64,000 nt of DNA from Virgibacillus indicus (lineage in GTDB: Bacteria; Bacillota; Bacilli; Bacillales; Amphibacillaceae): NCBI RefSeq assembly GCF_002266285.1, contig NZ_NPMS01000005.1, forward strand, positions 248,001-312,000, written 5' to 3'. Positions 33,443 to 43,350 of the stretch are shown here, piece after piece (within the stretch, counting starts at the first letter, position 1; every line of letters starts with the position of its first letter). Position numbers and translations under genes: made by a program. Below the pieces are notes generated by a model. That model had not been told where the DNA came from. It did not search any database and saw only the letters and a program-made list of their open reading frames with translations.

Positions 33443-33994
33443 TTAGCCAAATAGTATATTCAAGCCAAATCCACATAGGATGCTCCCACCCAGAATCTCG
33501 CTATAAGCACCTATTAAACCATGAACCTTTCTCCCTATCAGCATACCGCCCCAGGCTAGAATCATACTTGCGAGACCAAACATGAAAAGGGCGAGTGCCG
33601 TTTTCACACCAGATATCCCAAGGCTTAATCCGACGGAAAAGCTGTCAATGCTGACACTGAATGCGAGAATAAACAACCCAATTCCTATAGGTTGAATCAG
33701 TCTTTTCTTTTGATTGTTAAATACAGAGAAGAACATTTGTGCACCAATACCAAATAACAAAAGTCCGCCGACCAGGGTTGCGTAGTTGCCAATCTGTCCG
33801 GAAATCACATGTCCCAGGACAATTCCAATAAATGGCATAAGTATATGAAATAATCCAATTACAATACCAATTAATGCGATATGCTTCAGTCTAAACCGCT
33901 GCATCCCCATGCCAAGACTAATGGAAAATGCGTCTAACCCCAATGCGAATGCTAAAAATAATAATGAGATAAATTCGCCAATATACACAGACAT
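33443..33994 (-). CDS. mntP: Manganese efflux pump MntP
   Basis: A 183-residue membrane protein with six predicted helices. The acidic intramembrane motifs of the family are present: LGLDAFSISLGMG near the start and SIDSFSVGLSLGI in the second half, related by internal duplication. In B. subtilis this is ywlD/mntP, controlled by a manganese riboswitch. I see no clear riboswitch in the 186-base gap upstream here, though its ends were not folded computationally. Confidence 0.92.
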   Translation of the reverse strand: MSVYIGEFISLLFLAFALGLDAFSISLGMGMQRFRLKHIALIGIVIGLFHILMPFIGIVLGHVISGQIGNYATLVGGLLLFGIGAQMFFSVFNNQKKRLIQPIGIGLFILAFSVSIDSFSVGLSLGISGVKTALALFMFGLASMILAWGGMLIGRKVHGLIGAYSEILGGSILCGFGLNILFG

Positions 33995-34127
33995 CCATCA
34001 ACCTCCTCAGGGGACATGCCTTATACACTATATGTAAGTCCAAAAGGAAATATGATGTGTCTGAGTCTGGAATTTTGCTGCTGCCTGCTGGAAAATTACG
34101 ATTACTTTTGCAGGCACATTAACCACA

Positions 34128-34157
34128 CAAAAAAATGCCCCATCATCTGATGAGACA
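34128..34157 (-). terminator. Terminator after ywlC
   Basis: TGTCTCATC pairs with GATGGGGCA (G-U pairs) around four bases on the minus strand, followed by seven T residues. Confidence 0.85.
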
Positions 34158-34180
34158 AATTCCTTATTAACAAGACTTTT

Positions 34181-35200
34181 TCACTTGATTTCACTTGCTG
34201 CTTTTCTCAGACGGTTCATAACGGCCTGACCTATTCCTTCTTCCGGAAAAGACTCACATAAAATAATATCTACATCCCCCTGTTTAAATCGCCGCAATGC
34301 ATCGTAAAGGTTGGCGGTAACCTCATTCATATTTTCCCCCAGGGAGATAATTTCGTCAGCATTTAGAAGAGCAGATGTGTCTGCAGCTGCAATCACACCA
34401 ACCTTATGATTTTTTATATGTTCCTGATCAATGTGCGACTGAATTCTAACAGCATCTCCTTCTATTAACCAGAGTGGAACTTCAGGTGAATAATGTGTAT
34501 ACTTCATTCCCGGAGATTTCGGTTTTTCATCCTTATTTGCCAGGGCGGGATCCACCATTGTCGTTCCAATGACTTCTTCCAATTGCTCTTTCGTTATTCC
34601 ACCAGGTCTGAGGATAATCGGGATATCCTGTGTACAATCAATCACTGTTGATTCCACTCCAACCCCAGTAGGCCCTGCATCAAGCAATCCGGCAATTTTA
34701 CCATTTAAATCTGTCCACACATGTTCTCCTGTGGTCGGACTCGGTTTTCCGGAAATATTGGCACTTGGTGCTGCTAATGGAATATTACAGTATTTCAGTA
34801 ATGCTTGAGCTACTGGATGATCCGGTATTCGTATTCCAATTGTGGACAAACCTGCTGTAACATTTTCTGCACAGGCTCCATTACTTGGCAGAACAAAGGT
34901 TAAAGGGCCAGGTGTGAAAATATCGATTAGTTTGTCCACATAAACAGGCAAATTATCCACAAGCTGAAGCAATTGCTGTTTTGTGGCTACATGGGCTATC
35001 AATGGGTTATCCTGGGGCCTGCCCTTTGCTTTGAAAATTTTCGCGACAGCTTCCTTATTGGTTGCATCCGCTCCCAAACCATATACCGTTTCTGTTGGAA
35101 ATGCAACGGTTGATCCGTTTAACAGCAACTCTGCAGCCTCTTCCAGTGCCAGTTTATTGTAAGATGTATCATTCGTTAACTTCCATCGTTTCGTAGTCAT
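34181..35200 (-). CDS. ywlC: L-threonylcarbamoyladenylate synthase (Sua5/YwlC)
   Basis: Forms threonylcarbamoyl-AMP for the t6A37 modification of ANN-decoding tRNAs. The 339-residue protein has the YrdC domain (about 10-200: AFPTETVYGLGADA, KAKGRPQDNPL, APSANISGKPSPT) followed by a linker SPGMKYTHYSP and the C-terminal Sua5 domain. This is the long form, as in B. subtilis YwlC. Upstream lies a 546-base gap with a DnaA-box cluster. Confidence 0.95.
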   Translation of the reverse strand: MTTKRWKLTNDTSYNKLALEEAAELLLNGSTVAFPTETVYGLGADATNKEAVAKIFKAKGRPQDNPLIAHVATKQQLLQLVDNLPVYVDKLIDIFTPGPLTFVLPSNGACAENVTAGLSTIGIRIPDHPVAQALLKYCNIPLAAPSANISGKPSPTTGEHVWTDLNGKIAGLLDAGPTGVGVESTVIDCTQDIPIILRPGGITKEQLEEVIGTTMVDPALANKDEKPKSPGMKYTHYSPEVPLWLIEGDAVRIQSHIDQEHIKNHKVGVIAAADTSALLNADEIISLGENMNEVTANLYDALRRFKQGDVDIILCESFPEEGIGQAVMNRLRKAASEIK

Positions 35201-35587
35201 GATTGCCGTTACCTCTTTTCTATCTTACATTTTAGAGGATATTTTTCTTTTACGCAAAGACTCTTGCCGTAAATTTAGTTAGCTGCGTGCCAACGTAGTT
35301 TGACATATTGGGAGATAACTTGGCGTGATCGTTGATTCGCTGCTCCATGAATCTATGAAGATCTTGCTACTATGTTTCCTTTTTAGGATATTTCATCCTG
35401 TTTCGTCACATAGAACATCTCTGTGGTTTAGCCCTCTACATGTACGATTATGTGGCTTTTCCCAAAATCCCCAACTTTTCTACTGTAGATTTTTACTGTT
35501 AATGTGGTCGTTATTTACGTCAACTGCGACTTAATATTTTATCATGTTAATAACATTTTTATAAAATGACCTTTTAAAAAGTAAACA
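35201..35587. other. Intergenic region upstream of ywlC
   Basis: No gene is supported. A segment around 35385-35440 (GGATATTTCATCC, GTCACATAGAACATCTCTG) faintly recalls the 52-bp element in reverse, but only as fragments. Confidence 0.35.
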
Positions 35588-35648
35588 AGGAACTCCCCTG
35601 CGTCGTACTGCCATTTTAAACGGCAATTAGACAGAAGAAGTTCCCCCA
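35588..35648 (-). terminator. Long hairpin, likely terminator of spoIIR-ywlB
   Basis: Outer arms GGAACT/AGTTCC with G-U-rich extension and an inner palindrome (TGCCGTTTAAAATGGCA). On the minus strand it is followed by TTGTTTACTTTTT. Confidence 0.55.
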
Positions 35649-35668
35649 TAATAAATTTACCAACAATA

Positions 35669-35825
35669 TTATTCACAGATATGCTTGTTTATTAACAGTT
35701 TTCCAACAAGTTATGCACAGGGCGTTGTGGATAATGTGCATATCTTTTATGAAACGTGGTATGCCCACCAGCTTCCTTTATCAACATTATACTTATCCAC
35801 GAATACATTCTCTTTTTGTGGATGA
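35669..35825. promoter_or_regulatory. DnaA-box cluster between ywlB and ywlC
   Basis: TTATTCACA (35669-35677), TTATGCACA (35711-35719) and inverted TTATCCACA (35726-35734) fit TTATNCACA exactly. TTATTAACA (35689-35697), TTATCAACA (35778-35786), TTATCCACG (35793-35801) and inverted TCATCCACA (35817-35825) fit 8 of 9. A further perfect inverted box is at 36911-36919. In B. subtilis the ywlC region is one of the known chromosomal DnaA-binding clusters outside oriC. Confidence 0.75.
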
Positions 35826-36148
35826 AATTGCAATGCTTCCAATAATATATTCACAACGGGCTGATGGCTGTGCACATATACCCGTTTTGCCTGCTGTTGT
35901 TTCGCCAATGTCAATATAGATTCGAGAAGTACCGGGAGTTTGCCTGCTTCAGACTGTGTGATGTACAGCTGTTTTAACCAATAAATCCCTTCCTCCATTG
36001 CTTCTAAAATAAAGCATCCCTCAATTTGTTCATTGATTTCCACAACATAACCAGTCTGCAAGAGGCTGTCTTTAACAACACTCGAATTCTTTTCCAAGAA
36101 TAGATTGATTTTAACTTCGGAAACACCAGATGCCGGAATCAGTTTCAT
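35747..36148 (-). CDS. ywlB: YwlB-like GNAT-family protein
   Basis: A 133-residue small protein with an alpha/beta pattern that fits a GNAT N-acetyltransferase (ITQSEAGKLPVLLESIL may be the acetyl-CoA-binding turn and helix), but the motif is weak. It is called YwlB-like mainly because it sits between spoIIR and ywlC as in B. subtilis. Its last third carries three of the near-match DnaA boxes. Substrate unknown. Confidence 0.7.
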   Translation of the reverse strand: MKLIPASGVSEVKINLFLEKNSSVVKDSLLQTGYVVEINEQIEGCFILEAMEEGIYWLKQLYITQSEAGKLPVLLESILTLAKQQQAKRVYVHSHQPVVNILLEALQFHPQKENVFVDKYNVDKGSWWAYHVS

Positions 36149-36216
36149 ATTTTTCCACCTCTATTATTGTTTTGATAGTTTCGCTTTTCTATCATCCTAT
36201 GCAGAAACTACTGGAA

Positions 36217-36825
36217 CTATAACCAATCAAACCATTCAAATAGAAAGAATTTCACTTCAGCTTCCTCAGCCTCTTCTTCTTCCACTTCAACCTGCTCATC
36301 TGTTTCTGCAGCAGCAACTGTCGTTCCATTTGAAAAGTCCAAAAAGCATAATGGAGGAAATAATACACACCACCAATTGGCACCTTTTCCTTCCCCAATC
36401 GTTATTAATACAGCTTCATACTCACCCGCTGGATACAAATACGAACCATAGAGCTTAGTTGGAAACGTTACATTTTTCCCATACTCCACTTCAAAGTCAT
36501 TATCTTTATTTTCTTCCTGCAATGTGGCTGCTACAATCATTTCAATTTCTGGAATCCTTGTCTCTATCAGCTTTCTTGCTTCATTAATGTCTGTAATGTC
36601 AGCGACCCATTCTGTTATTTCTTCATTAACCTGGTCACGCACCAGACGTTTAAGCTGCTGATCAGCTTCATTGTCACTGTTTGCCAGAATCCGAAGTCTG
36701 ATCGCATCATCTGGAATAACCTGATATTCTTCTCCAGCATCAAGATTTTGACTTACACCCTGTTTAGGCAAAATAATAAAAAATAATAGAAATATAAATG
36801 CAAAAAATACTAGTTTCTTCATCAT
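36217..36825 (-). CDS. spoIIR: Stage II sporulation protein R
   Basis: A forespore-made secreted signal protein that triggers SpoIIGA-dependent processing of pro-sigma-E in the mother cell. The ATG at 36825 (GAAGGGGAA upstream) gives 202 residues; a GTG and a second ATG adjoin it. There is a signal peptide (about 1-22), then the conserved domain with IRLRILANSDNEADQQLKRL (about 44-63) and WWCVLFPPLCF. The C-terminus is a Glu-rich segment ending in a Phe/Trp-rich hydrophobic tail. Confidence 0.93.
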   Translation of the reverse strand: MMKKLVFFAFIFLLFFIILPKQGVSQNLDAGEEYQVIPDDAIRLRILANSDNEADQQLKRLVRDQVNEEITEWVADITDINEARKLIETRIPEIEMIVAATLQEENKDNDFEVEYGKNVTFPTKLYGSYLYPAGEYEAVLITIGEGKGANWWCVLFPPLCFLDFSNGTTVAAAETDEQVEVEEEEAEEAEVKFFLFEWFDWL

Positions 36826-36927
36826 CACGTTCCCCTTCCCTCTGATTTATGATCAGTATGGACAGGGCATGATAAATTTAAACTAGTATTCTATAATAAT
36901 ATTATTTTGCTGTGGATAAGTGATGAT

Positions 36928-37782
36928 TTATTTTAATTTGGCAAAAACAATTCGATCTTTTTGATTAATATCCTGAATGATCTGTACTGCAGTTTCAGGA
37001 TAGGCTCTTTTTATAAGTTCACTAACAGACTCTCCCTGCAGGTACCCTATTTCAAATGCAAGAGCTGACTCTGGTTTTGTAATTTTCGTTGACTGTGTGA
37101 TTATCTTTTTATACGCAGCCAATCCCTCTTCTTCCGCAAACAATGCCAGCTCAGGATCAAAATTTATTACTGTATCAGACATGGCTGCTTTTTCTGAACT
37201 TGCAATATAGGGAGGATTTGAAACAATTATATCTGTCTCTATATGTTTATTTATTAATGGTCCCAGAAAATCACCCCGTAAAAAAGTTACATCTGCCTGC
37301 AGCTGCTCAGCATTTTTTTTTGCTGTTTTCAATGCATCCTCAGAGATATCCGTGGCATATACCTTCGCATTTGGCAGTTCCTGCGCAAGTGTTATCGCAA
37401 TTATCCCGCTGCCTGCTCCTATATCGGCAATAACTGGCTGTTTTACCTTTGAATTCTTAGCCACTTTTATCACTTGCTGGACGAGCTCTTCTGTTTCGGG
37501 TCTTGGAATCAGGACATGTTTGTTTACAGAAAATGCTCGCCCGTAAAACACTTCATATCCCATCAAATGCTGTACAGGAATCCCTGTTATTGCATGGTTT
37601 TCGATATCTGCCTGATATTTCTTCGTAATGGCCTCAGGGATAGCCTCCTGCATATTCATATAAAACTCGGAGCGTGTTGCCTGTAAATGATGCTGAAGCA
37701 GAATTTCAGCAACACGGGATTCACGATTATATTTTTCTAAAAAAAGAGAAGCCCACTTCAGGACTTCATATTGTTTTTTCAT
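36928..37782 (-). CDS. prmC: Peptide chain release factor N5-glutamine methyltransferase
   Basis: Methylates the Gln of the GGQ motif of release factors. The ATG at 37782 gives 284 residues and lies one base after the prfA stop; a GTG nine bases earlier overlaps prfA. An N-terminal helical domain is followed by a SAM-binding fold (IADIGAGSGIIAI at 118-130) and the catalytic NPPY at 189-192. It methylates the product of its upstream neighbour, the standard prfA-prmC pair. Confidence 0.96.
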   Translation of the reverse strand: MKKQYEVLKWASLFLEKYNRESRVAEILLQHHLQATRSEFYMNMQEAIPEAITKKYQADIENHAITGIPVQHLMGYEVFYGRAFSVNKHVLIPRPETEELVQQVIKVAKNSKVKQPVIADIGAGSGIIAITLAQELPNAKVYATDISEDALKTAKKNAEQLQADVTFLRGDFLGPLINKHIETDIIVSNPPYIASSEKAAMSDTVINFDPELALFAEEEGLAAYKKIITQSTKITKPESALAFEIGYLQGESVSELIKRAYPETAVQIIQDINQKDRIVFAKLK

Positions 37783-37783
37783 A

Positions 37784-38854
37784 TTATTCACCGATCTGTT
37801 CGAGTTTCTTTGTTTGTTCTTCTACAAGTAATGCATCAATAAATTCATCCAATTTACCCTGCAAAATCTGATCAAGCTTTTGAATAGTCAAACCGATACG
37901 ATGATCTGTCACACGGTTTTGCGGGAAATTATAAGTACGAATCCGCTCTGAGCGATCTCCGGTCCCTACCGCGGATTTTCTGGTTTCATCATATTCTGCC
38001 TGTGCTTCCTGCTGGTATTTATCATAAATACGCGCGCGAAGCACCTTCATTGCTTTCTCTTTATTTTTTATTTGTGATTTTTCATCCTGAATGGAAACAA
38101 CAATCCCAGTTGGTTCATGAGTCAGGCGAACAGCTGACATCGTAGTATTAACACTTTGGCCACCAGGACCACTTGAAGCAAATGTGTCCACACGGATATC
38201 CTTTTCATGGATATCAATCTCAACTTCTTCGGCTTCCGGAAGTACAGCAACTGTTGCCGTTGATGTATGAATACGGCCGCCAGATTCTGTTTCAGGAACA
38301 CGCTGCACGCGGTGTGCGCCATTTTCATATTTCAATTTGGAGTATGCGCCATTTCCATTAATCATAAAAATAATCTCTTTATAGCCACCAACTCCTGTTG
38401 AATGTGCCTCCATTATATCTGTCTTCCATCCCTGGTTTTCCGCATATCGGCTGTACATCCGGTATAAATCACCCGCAAATAATGCAGCTTCATCACCGCC
38501 TGCTGCACCGCGAATTTCCATAAATACGTTTTTATCATCATTTGGATCCTTTGGCAGAAGCAGTATTTTCATTTTAGCTTCCAGGTCTTCCTTGCTTTGG
38601 GAAAGCTCAGATATCTCTGCTTTTACCATCTCATACATATCATCATCCAAATTATCCTCAAGCATTTCCTTCGCATCTTTTAATTGTGCATTTACATCCT
38701 TATATTCGCGGTATTCCTGCACGACATCCTCCAGGCCTGACTGTTCCTTTGAATACTCACGAAGTTTATTTGTATCACTAATTATTTCAGGATCACTTAG
38801 CATCTCATTTAATTTATTGTAACGATCTTCCAATGTTTGTAAACGATCTAACAT
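37784..38854 (-). CDS. prfA: Peptide chain release factor 1
   Basis: Recognizes UAG and UAA and triggers peptide release. The ATG at 38854 behind AGAGGTGG gives 356 residues, the B. subtilis length; the 20 codons further upstream lack support. The stop-codon-reading PET (187-189) and the catalytic GGQ (231-233) are intact. The order is tdk, prfA, prmC. No frameshift is needed. Confidence 0.97.
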   Translation of the reverse strand: MLDRLQTLEDRYNKLNEMLSDPEIISDTNKLREYSKEQSGLEDVVQEYREYKDVNAQLKDAKEMLEDNLDDDMYEMVKAEISELSQSKEDLEAKMKILLLPKDPNDDKNVFMEIRGAAGGDEAALFAGDLYRMYSRYAENQGWKTDIMEAHSTGVGGYKEIIFMINGNGAYSKLKYENGAHRVQRVPETESGGRIHTSTATVAVLPEAEEVEIDIHEKDIRVDTFASSGPGGQSVNTTMSAVRLTHEPTGIVVSIQDEKSQIKNKEKAMKVLRARIYDKYQQEAQAEYDETRKSAVGTGDRSERIRTYNFPQNRVTDHRIGLTIQKLDQILQGKLDEFIDALLVEEQTKKLEQIGE

Positions 38855-39081
38855 CACGACCACCTCTTTCTCGATTAACAGTATAATTATAGTATACTCA
38901 GGTAGGCAGGTCAAAATTATTTCTGTTGTGGGGTGATGCAGGTGAGGTTGTTTGCAGGATAGAAGCCGGTCAGTCTAGTTGGTTTTTCATTCGGTCTAAA
39001 TCGCTAATTGAATGATCTAATCTCTGGTCGTCGAGTCAAATACCCACAATCCACTCCCATATATTCCACTTCATACACAAC

Positions 39082-39106
39082 AAAAAAAGTGCCCTGCTGG
39101 CACTTT
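39082..39106 (-). terminator. Terminator overlapping the tdk stop
   Basis: AAAGTGCC pairs with GGCACTTT around five bases on the minus strand, followed by a T-run. The hairpin includes the last bases of tdk. Confidence 0.85.
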
Positions 39107-39725
39107 ATTTTGTCACTTTTGCAAACCCTGCTGCTGCTTTTTCACTGGGTTTGTTTGGAACTTCATGGTGATGACGGCATCTTGGCTCATAGGATTCAGA
39201 TGCTCCAACAAGGATTACCGGATCATCATAGGAAGCCGGGCTGCCATTGATTAAACGCTGGGTTCTACTGGCTGGAGATCCGCATACCGGACAAATTGCG
39301 TTAAGTTTTGTTACTGCTTCACTAAGTGCCATTAATTTTGGCATTGGCCCAAATGGTTCGCCACGGAAGTCGGTATCCAGTCCTGCTGCAACTACACGGA
39401 TGCCCTTATCGGCTAATTTTTCAGCAGCCTCCACAATGTTCTCATCAAAAAACTGGACTTCGTCAATTCCAACAATATCGACATTCTCAACAATCTGCTT
39501 GAAAATATCATCAGAGCTATCTACTGGAATTGCAACAGTTGAGGTGCCATTATGTGATACAACGGATGCATCATCATATCTGTCATCAATTGCCGGTTTA
39601 AATACCTGCACTCTTAAATTTGCATAGGTTGCCCGGCGAACACGGCGAATCAATTCCTCTGATTTTCCCGAAAACATACTGCCGCAAATTACTTCCACCC
39701 AACCACTTTGTTTCATCACGTACAT
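39105..39725 (-). CDS. tdk: Thymidine kinase
   Basis: Phosphorylates thymidine in DNA-precursor salvage. The 206-residue type II enzyme has Walker [15 protein letters not shown], the VGIDEVQFF segment and the zinc-binding Cys pairs CPVCG and the C-terminal Cys/His stretch RCRHHH. An ATG at 39725 has AAGGGAG about ten bases upstream; an alternative ATG lies three codons on. It follows rpmE2 as in other Bacilli. Confidence 0.95.
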   Translation of the reverse strand: MYVMKQSGWVEVICGSMFSGKSEELIRRVRRATYANLRVQVFKPAIDDRYDDASVVSHNGTSTVAIPVDSSDDIFKQIVENVDIVGIDEVQFFDENIVEAAEKLADKGIRVVAAGLDTDFRGEPFGPMPKLMALSEAVTKLNAICPVCGSPASRTQRLINGSPASYDDPVILVGASESYEPRCRHHHEVPNKPSEKAAAGFAKVTK

Positions 39726-39892
39726 GACCAGGGATCTCCCTTCAACGTTGTTTTATCCTAAGTATATAGCTTAGTTTACCACTAATCTCGTGAAAACTAA
39801 CTTAAAATTTTATGTTTTATCCAGTAAAAAAACAGGCAACGTTTAGACATTTTGCCTGTTTTTACTGATTGTTTTAATCTGGCCGGGCTTCT

Positions 39893-40040
39893 TAAGCAGT
39901 CGCCTCAGCACTTTATCAATCCGACTTCGGCTCCTAGAAGCTGCCGTCATAAGCAATTGACACTCTAAGAGCGGAAAACCACGCTCTTTCCGGCCCCTTG
40001 CTTATGCGTCCGCATCTAAGCAGTCGCCTCAGCACTTTAT
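39893..40040. repeat. 24-bp direct repeats flanking about 100 bp between tdk and rpmE2
   Basis: The same 24 bases (containing AGCAGTCGCCTCAGCACTTT) occur at 39893-39916 and 40017-40040. The second copy contains the rpmE2 stop codon. Between them is a hairpin-forming segment around 39966-39990 (GAGCGGAAAACCACGCTC). A looser relative (GCAGTCGCCT, then GCCTTT) is at about 50096. Confidence 0.8.
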
Positions 40041-40282
40041 TTCATATTATATTTTTTCTTGAATCGGTCTACACGGCCGCCGACTCTGTCTGCTTTTTGT
40101 TTACCAGTGTAGAATGGGTGTGAATCTGAGCTGATTTCAACTTTAATTAATGGGTATGTGTTTCCATCTTCCCATTCAATTGTTTCATCAGAATTTTTTG
40201 TTGATCCACTCAAGAATTTGAAATCTGAGCTTGTATCAAGAAAAACTACTTTTCTGTATTCCGGATGCATATCCTTTTGCAT
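40037..40282 (-). CDS. rpmE2: Ribosomal protein L31, type B (zinc-independent)
   Basis: An 81-residue L31 with the type B pattern: [31 protein letters not shown] and a basic C-terminus. It contains no cysteine, so it lacks the zinc ribbon of type A L31. In B. subtilis the gene next to rho is the zinc-containing rpmE, with the zinc-free form elsewhere, so the paralog at this locus differs. I see no Zur-box-like palindrome upstream. Confidence 0.93.
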   Translation of the reverse strand: MQKDMHPEYRKVVFLDTSSDFKFLSGSTKNSDETIEWEDGNTYPLIKVEISSDSHPFYTGKQKADRVGGRVDRFKKKYNMK

Positions 40283-40545
40283 GTCTTTCCACTCCTTTTT
40301 GCCCTGAGTCCCTTGGAAACAGAGTTATTGTAAGAGCCGTCATAGGTGCTATACCTTATCTAAACTCACATAAAGAGATTATAACAGTCTGCTGTTTTGA
40401 TTGCAATAGCATGGAGCTAAAAAATATTTCCAATCCTATGATGCTCTTTGGCTTCCGCAATGGGAATATACTTCGCCTTTTGCGGGCGGCTGGTGAAACT
40501 TTTATTGAATAAATAAAATTCTTTAAGAAAAGTTATCAAAAAAAC

Positions 40546-41826
40546 TTACCTTTTAATCCCTTTTCGCTTCATCTCTTCATCCATTAACTGGAAGAACTCC
40601 TCATTCGTTTCGGAAGATTTTAACCGCCTTAGGAAACGATCGAGGAAATCGTGGGAATCCTGCATTGTTTTGCGGATGGCCCAAATTTTATCAAGATGTG
40701 ATTTCGGAACGAGTAATTCTTCTTTCCGTGTACCGGAACGCAAAATATCGATTGCAGGGAAGATTCTTCGTTCTGCCAGACTGCGGTCAAGATGCAGTTC
40801 CATATTTCCTGTCCCCTTAAATTCTTCATAAATAACATCATCCATACGGGATCCTGTATCAACTAACGCAGTAGCCAGGATGGTAAAGCTTCCGCCTTCT
40901 TCGATGTTTCTCGCAGCACCGAAGAATCGCTTCGGGCGGTGGAATGCTGCAGGGTCAATACCACCTGAAAGTGTTCGGCCGCTAGGCGGGATTACAAGGT
41001 TATATGCCCGAGCCAGCCGTGTAATACTGTCCATCAGAACAATAACATCACGTTTATGCTCCACTAGCCGCATTGCTCTTTCTAATACAAGTTCGGAAAC
41101 CTTTATATGACTTTCCGGAACTTCGTCAAAGGTTGAACTGACTACATCCACATCCGGATGAACAGACCGTTCAATATCTGTTACTTCTTCTGGTCTTTCA
41201 TCAACTAAAAGAATTATCAGCTTTGCTTCCGGATGGTTTTTGGAAATGCTGTTGGCAATTTCCTTCAGCAGCATCGTTTTACCCGCTTTTGGCGGTGCAA
41301 CAATTAGTCCACGCTGACCGAATCCAACTGGTGTCATTAAGTCAATAATTCTTGTTGATAGCTTTTTTTGTTCATTTTCCAAACGCATTAATCGATCTGG
41401 ATATAAAGCTGTCAACGCCGGAAAGTGAACACGCTCTTTGGAGGTTTCAGGATCTTCGCCATTTACTGCATCCACGTGAAGCAATCCATAGTAGCGTTCA
41501 TTTTCTTTAGGAGGACGGACTTTCCCGGAAACTTTGTCCCCATTTCGGAGATCAAACCGGCGAATTTGCGAAGCGGATATATAAATATCCTCAGCACTCG
41601 GAGAATAATTTATCGGTCTTAGAAAACCAAAACCTTCAGAAGGAATAATTTCCAAAACACCATCCATGAATAAAAATCCATCTTTTTCTGCCTGTGCTTT
41701 TAAAATAGCAAATATAAGTTCCTTTTTGGTTAACTTTGCATAATAGGATACTTTGTATTCTTTCGCCAGTGTATAGATATCCTTTAATGTTAATGTTTCT
41801 AAATGAGAGATTGTTAATGCTGCCAT
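40546..41826 (-). CDS. rho: Transcription termination factor Rho
   Basis: A hexameric RNA helicase that ends transcription. The preferred ATG at 41826 ([10 protein letters not shown]) gives 426 residues and has GGTG upstream; the frame runs seven codons further. There is an N-terminal helix bundle and RNA-binding domain ([19 protein letters not shown]). The P-loop is in [15 protein letters not shown], and the catalytic Glu/Arg region and Q/R loops follow. Placed between glpX and rpmE2 as in B. subtilis. Confidence 0.97.
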   Translation of the reverse strand: MAALTISHLETLTLKDIYTLAKEYKVSYYAKLTKKELIFAILKAQAEKDGFLFMDGVLEIIPSEGFGFLRPINYSPSAEDIYISASQIRRFDLRNGDKVSGKVRPPKENERYYGLLHVDAVNGEDPETSKERVHFPALTALYPDRLMRLENEQKKLSTRIIDLMTPVGFGQRGLIVAPPKAGKTMLLKEIANSISKNHPEAKLIILLVDERPEEVTDIERSVHPDVDVVSSTFDEVPESHIKVSELVLERAMRLVEHKRDVIVLMDSITRLARAYNLVIPPSGRTLSGGIDPAAFHRPKRFFGAARNIEEGGSFTILATALVDTGSRMDDVIYEEFKGTGNMELHLDRSLAERRIFPAIDILRSGTRKEELLVPKSHLDKIWAIRKTMQDSHDFLDRFLRRLKSSETNEEFFQLMDEEMKRKGIKR

Positions 41827-41847
41827 AAAATCACCACGCCTATTCAT

Positions 41848-42260
41848 TTTTACATCTTTATCGTTATAGGTATTAATTTATGCCGAGTCTCATCTGTTTT
41901 TTTATAAAAAATTATTATCATGATGAGTGTTCCACTTCTTATTTTGCACTGATAGGAATGTATAACTTGTTTGGAAATCAGTATAAGTGCATAAGAAACG
42001 CTTCGAAGCATTGGCATCGCAGACGAAAAGTATTTTTCGTCGAACTAAGGCTTTCGCCATTAGGGCTCGGCGATAAGCCAAGTTTTCTAAAAAGGTCTTT
42101 CATTGAAGAAATGAAGGTTATTAGAAGCTAGATTAGAAGTTACGCGCTTGTATAAATCGTATAACCTAGAGTAGCCAATTTATACCTGTATTAAACATAT
42201 TCCATCTTACCTTTTTCAGTTTGATTATTCAACTCTATTTTAAAATTTAAATGTTTAATA
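41848..42260. other. Rho leader and double-hairpin region between glpX and rho
   Basis: No supported gene; an 83-codon plus-strand frame here is judged chance. Two adjacent hairpins are visible: GACGAAAA/TTTTCGTC (42022-42041) and GGCTTTCGCC/GGCGATAAGCC (42049-42079). They resemble repeat-type intergenic DNA more than a terminator, having no clean T-run. Confidence 0.45.
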
Positions 42261-42297
42261 GAAAAGGAAGCCAAGCAAATTTCTGGCTTCCTTTTCT
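42261..42297 (-). terminator. Terminator after glpX
   Basis: GAAAAGGAAGCCAG pairs with TGGCTTCCTTTTC on the minus strand. Confidence 0.85.
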
Positions 42298-42359
42298 ATT
42301 TTTTAGGAAGTTGTCAAGTTTACTCCCACAGTTAAAGAAGTTCCTCGCTGAATAAAGGA

Positions 42360-43325
42360 TTACTTTATGACAAGATTTGGTTTTTTCACGAGACTGTGTT
42401 CTCCATCAATAAATCTGACAGTACCGCTTTTTGCTCGCATGACGACTGTCTGCGTTGTGGCTTTGGAACCCTTGAACTGGACCCCTTTGAGCAACTCACC
42501 ATCAGTAACTCCTGTTGCAGCAAAAATCGCATCATCACCACTGCAGAAATCATCCATGTACAATACTTTATTTATATCAGATATCCCCATCTTCAAGCAG
42601 CGATCAGCTTCCTCATCATTGGACGGACTCAGTTTTCCCTGAATTTCACCGCCAAGACATTTTAAAGCTACGGCTGCCAGAACTCCTTCAGGTGCACCGC
42701 CACGGCCTAAAAGTAAATCTACACCAGTGTCGTCAAAAGCTGTATTAATCGCTGCTGCTACATCTCCATCCGGGATCAATTTAATTCTGGCTCCGGTTTC
42801 ACGGATTTCAGCAATTAATTGCTTATGACGTGGACGATCCAATACACTGACAACAACATCTTCTATGTCTTTATTTTTAGCTTTTGCCACCGCCTTTAAA
42901 TTCTCCAAAGTGGAAGCATTTATATCTACCTTGCCTACTGCTTCTGGGCCAACTGCAATTTTATCCATATACATATCGGGTGCATGCAATAGCGTGTTTT
43001 CATCTGCAATAGCAATTACGGCCAGCGCATTCCATGTCCCTTGAGCTACAATGTTTGTACCTTCCAATGGATCAACTGCCACATCTACACCTGGACCAGA
43101 ACCAGTACCAAGTTTTTCTCCGATGTAAAGCATAGGAGCTTCATCCATTTCACCTTCACCGATAACTACAGTTCCCTGCATCGGGATGGTATCAAATACA
43201 TAGCGCATTGCTGATGTTGCAGCATCATCGGCTTCTTCTTTTTTTCCTCTGCCCATCCATCTAGCAGATTTTAATGCTGCTGCCTCCGTTACGCGTACTA
43301 ATTCCATTGATAAACTTCTTTCCAT
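42360..43325 (-). CDS. glpX: Class II fructose-1,6-bisphosphatase
   Basis: A gluconeogenic phosphatase of the GlpX type. The 321-residue protein has the metal/substrate motifs [14 protein letters not shown] and [11 protein letters not shown], and [15 protein letters not shown]. It corresponds to YwjI of B. subtilis, at the same position between murAB and rho. The start at 43325 follows AGGAGAGGGAGA. Together with fbaA and tal nearby it covers sugar-phosphate interconversion. Confidence 0.95.
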   Translation of the reverse strand: MERSLSMELVRVTEAAALKSARWMGRGKKEEADDAATSAMRYVFDTIPMQGTVVIGEGEMDEAPMLYIGEKLGTGSGPGVDVAVDPLEGTNIVAQGTWNALAVIAIADENTLLHAPDMYMDKIAVGPEAVGKVDINASTLENLKAVAKAKNKDIEDVVVSVLDRPRHKQLIAEIRETGARIKLIPDGDVAAAINTAFDDTGVDLLLGRGGAPEGVLAAVALKCLGGEIQGKLSPSNDEEADRCLKMGISDINKVLYMDDFCSGDDAIFAATGVTDGELLKGVQFKGSKATTQTVVMRAKSGTVRFIDGEHSLVKKPNLVIK

Positions 43326-43350
43326 GGTCTCCCTCTCCTTTTTAGAGGAT

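Noticed and set aside
33995..34127. Manganese riboswitch (yybP-ykoY type) upstream of mntP
   Set aside because: Expected from B. subtilis, but the short gap does not show the recognizable conserved loop sequences.
35325..35534. 69-codon plus-strand frame upstream of ywlC
   Set aside because: No ribosome-binding site; composition looks like non-coding DNA, partly resembling degraded repeat.
41880..42131. 83-codon plus-strand frame between glpX and rho
   Set aside because: It is the only long plus-strand frame in a true gap, but it spans two hairpins, has no ribosome-binding site and shows no protein-like conservation I can recognize.
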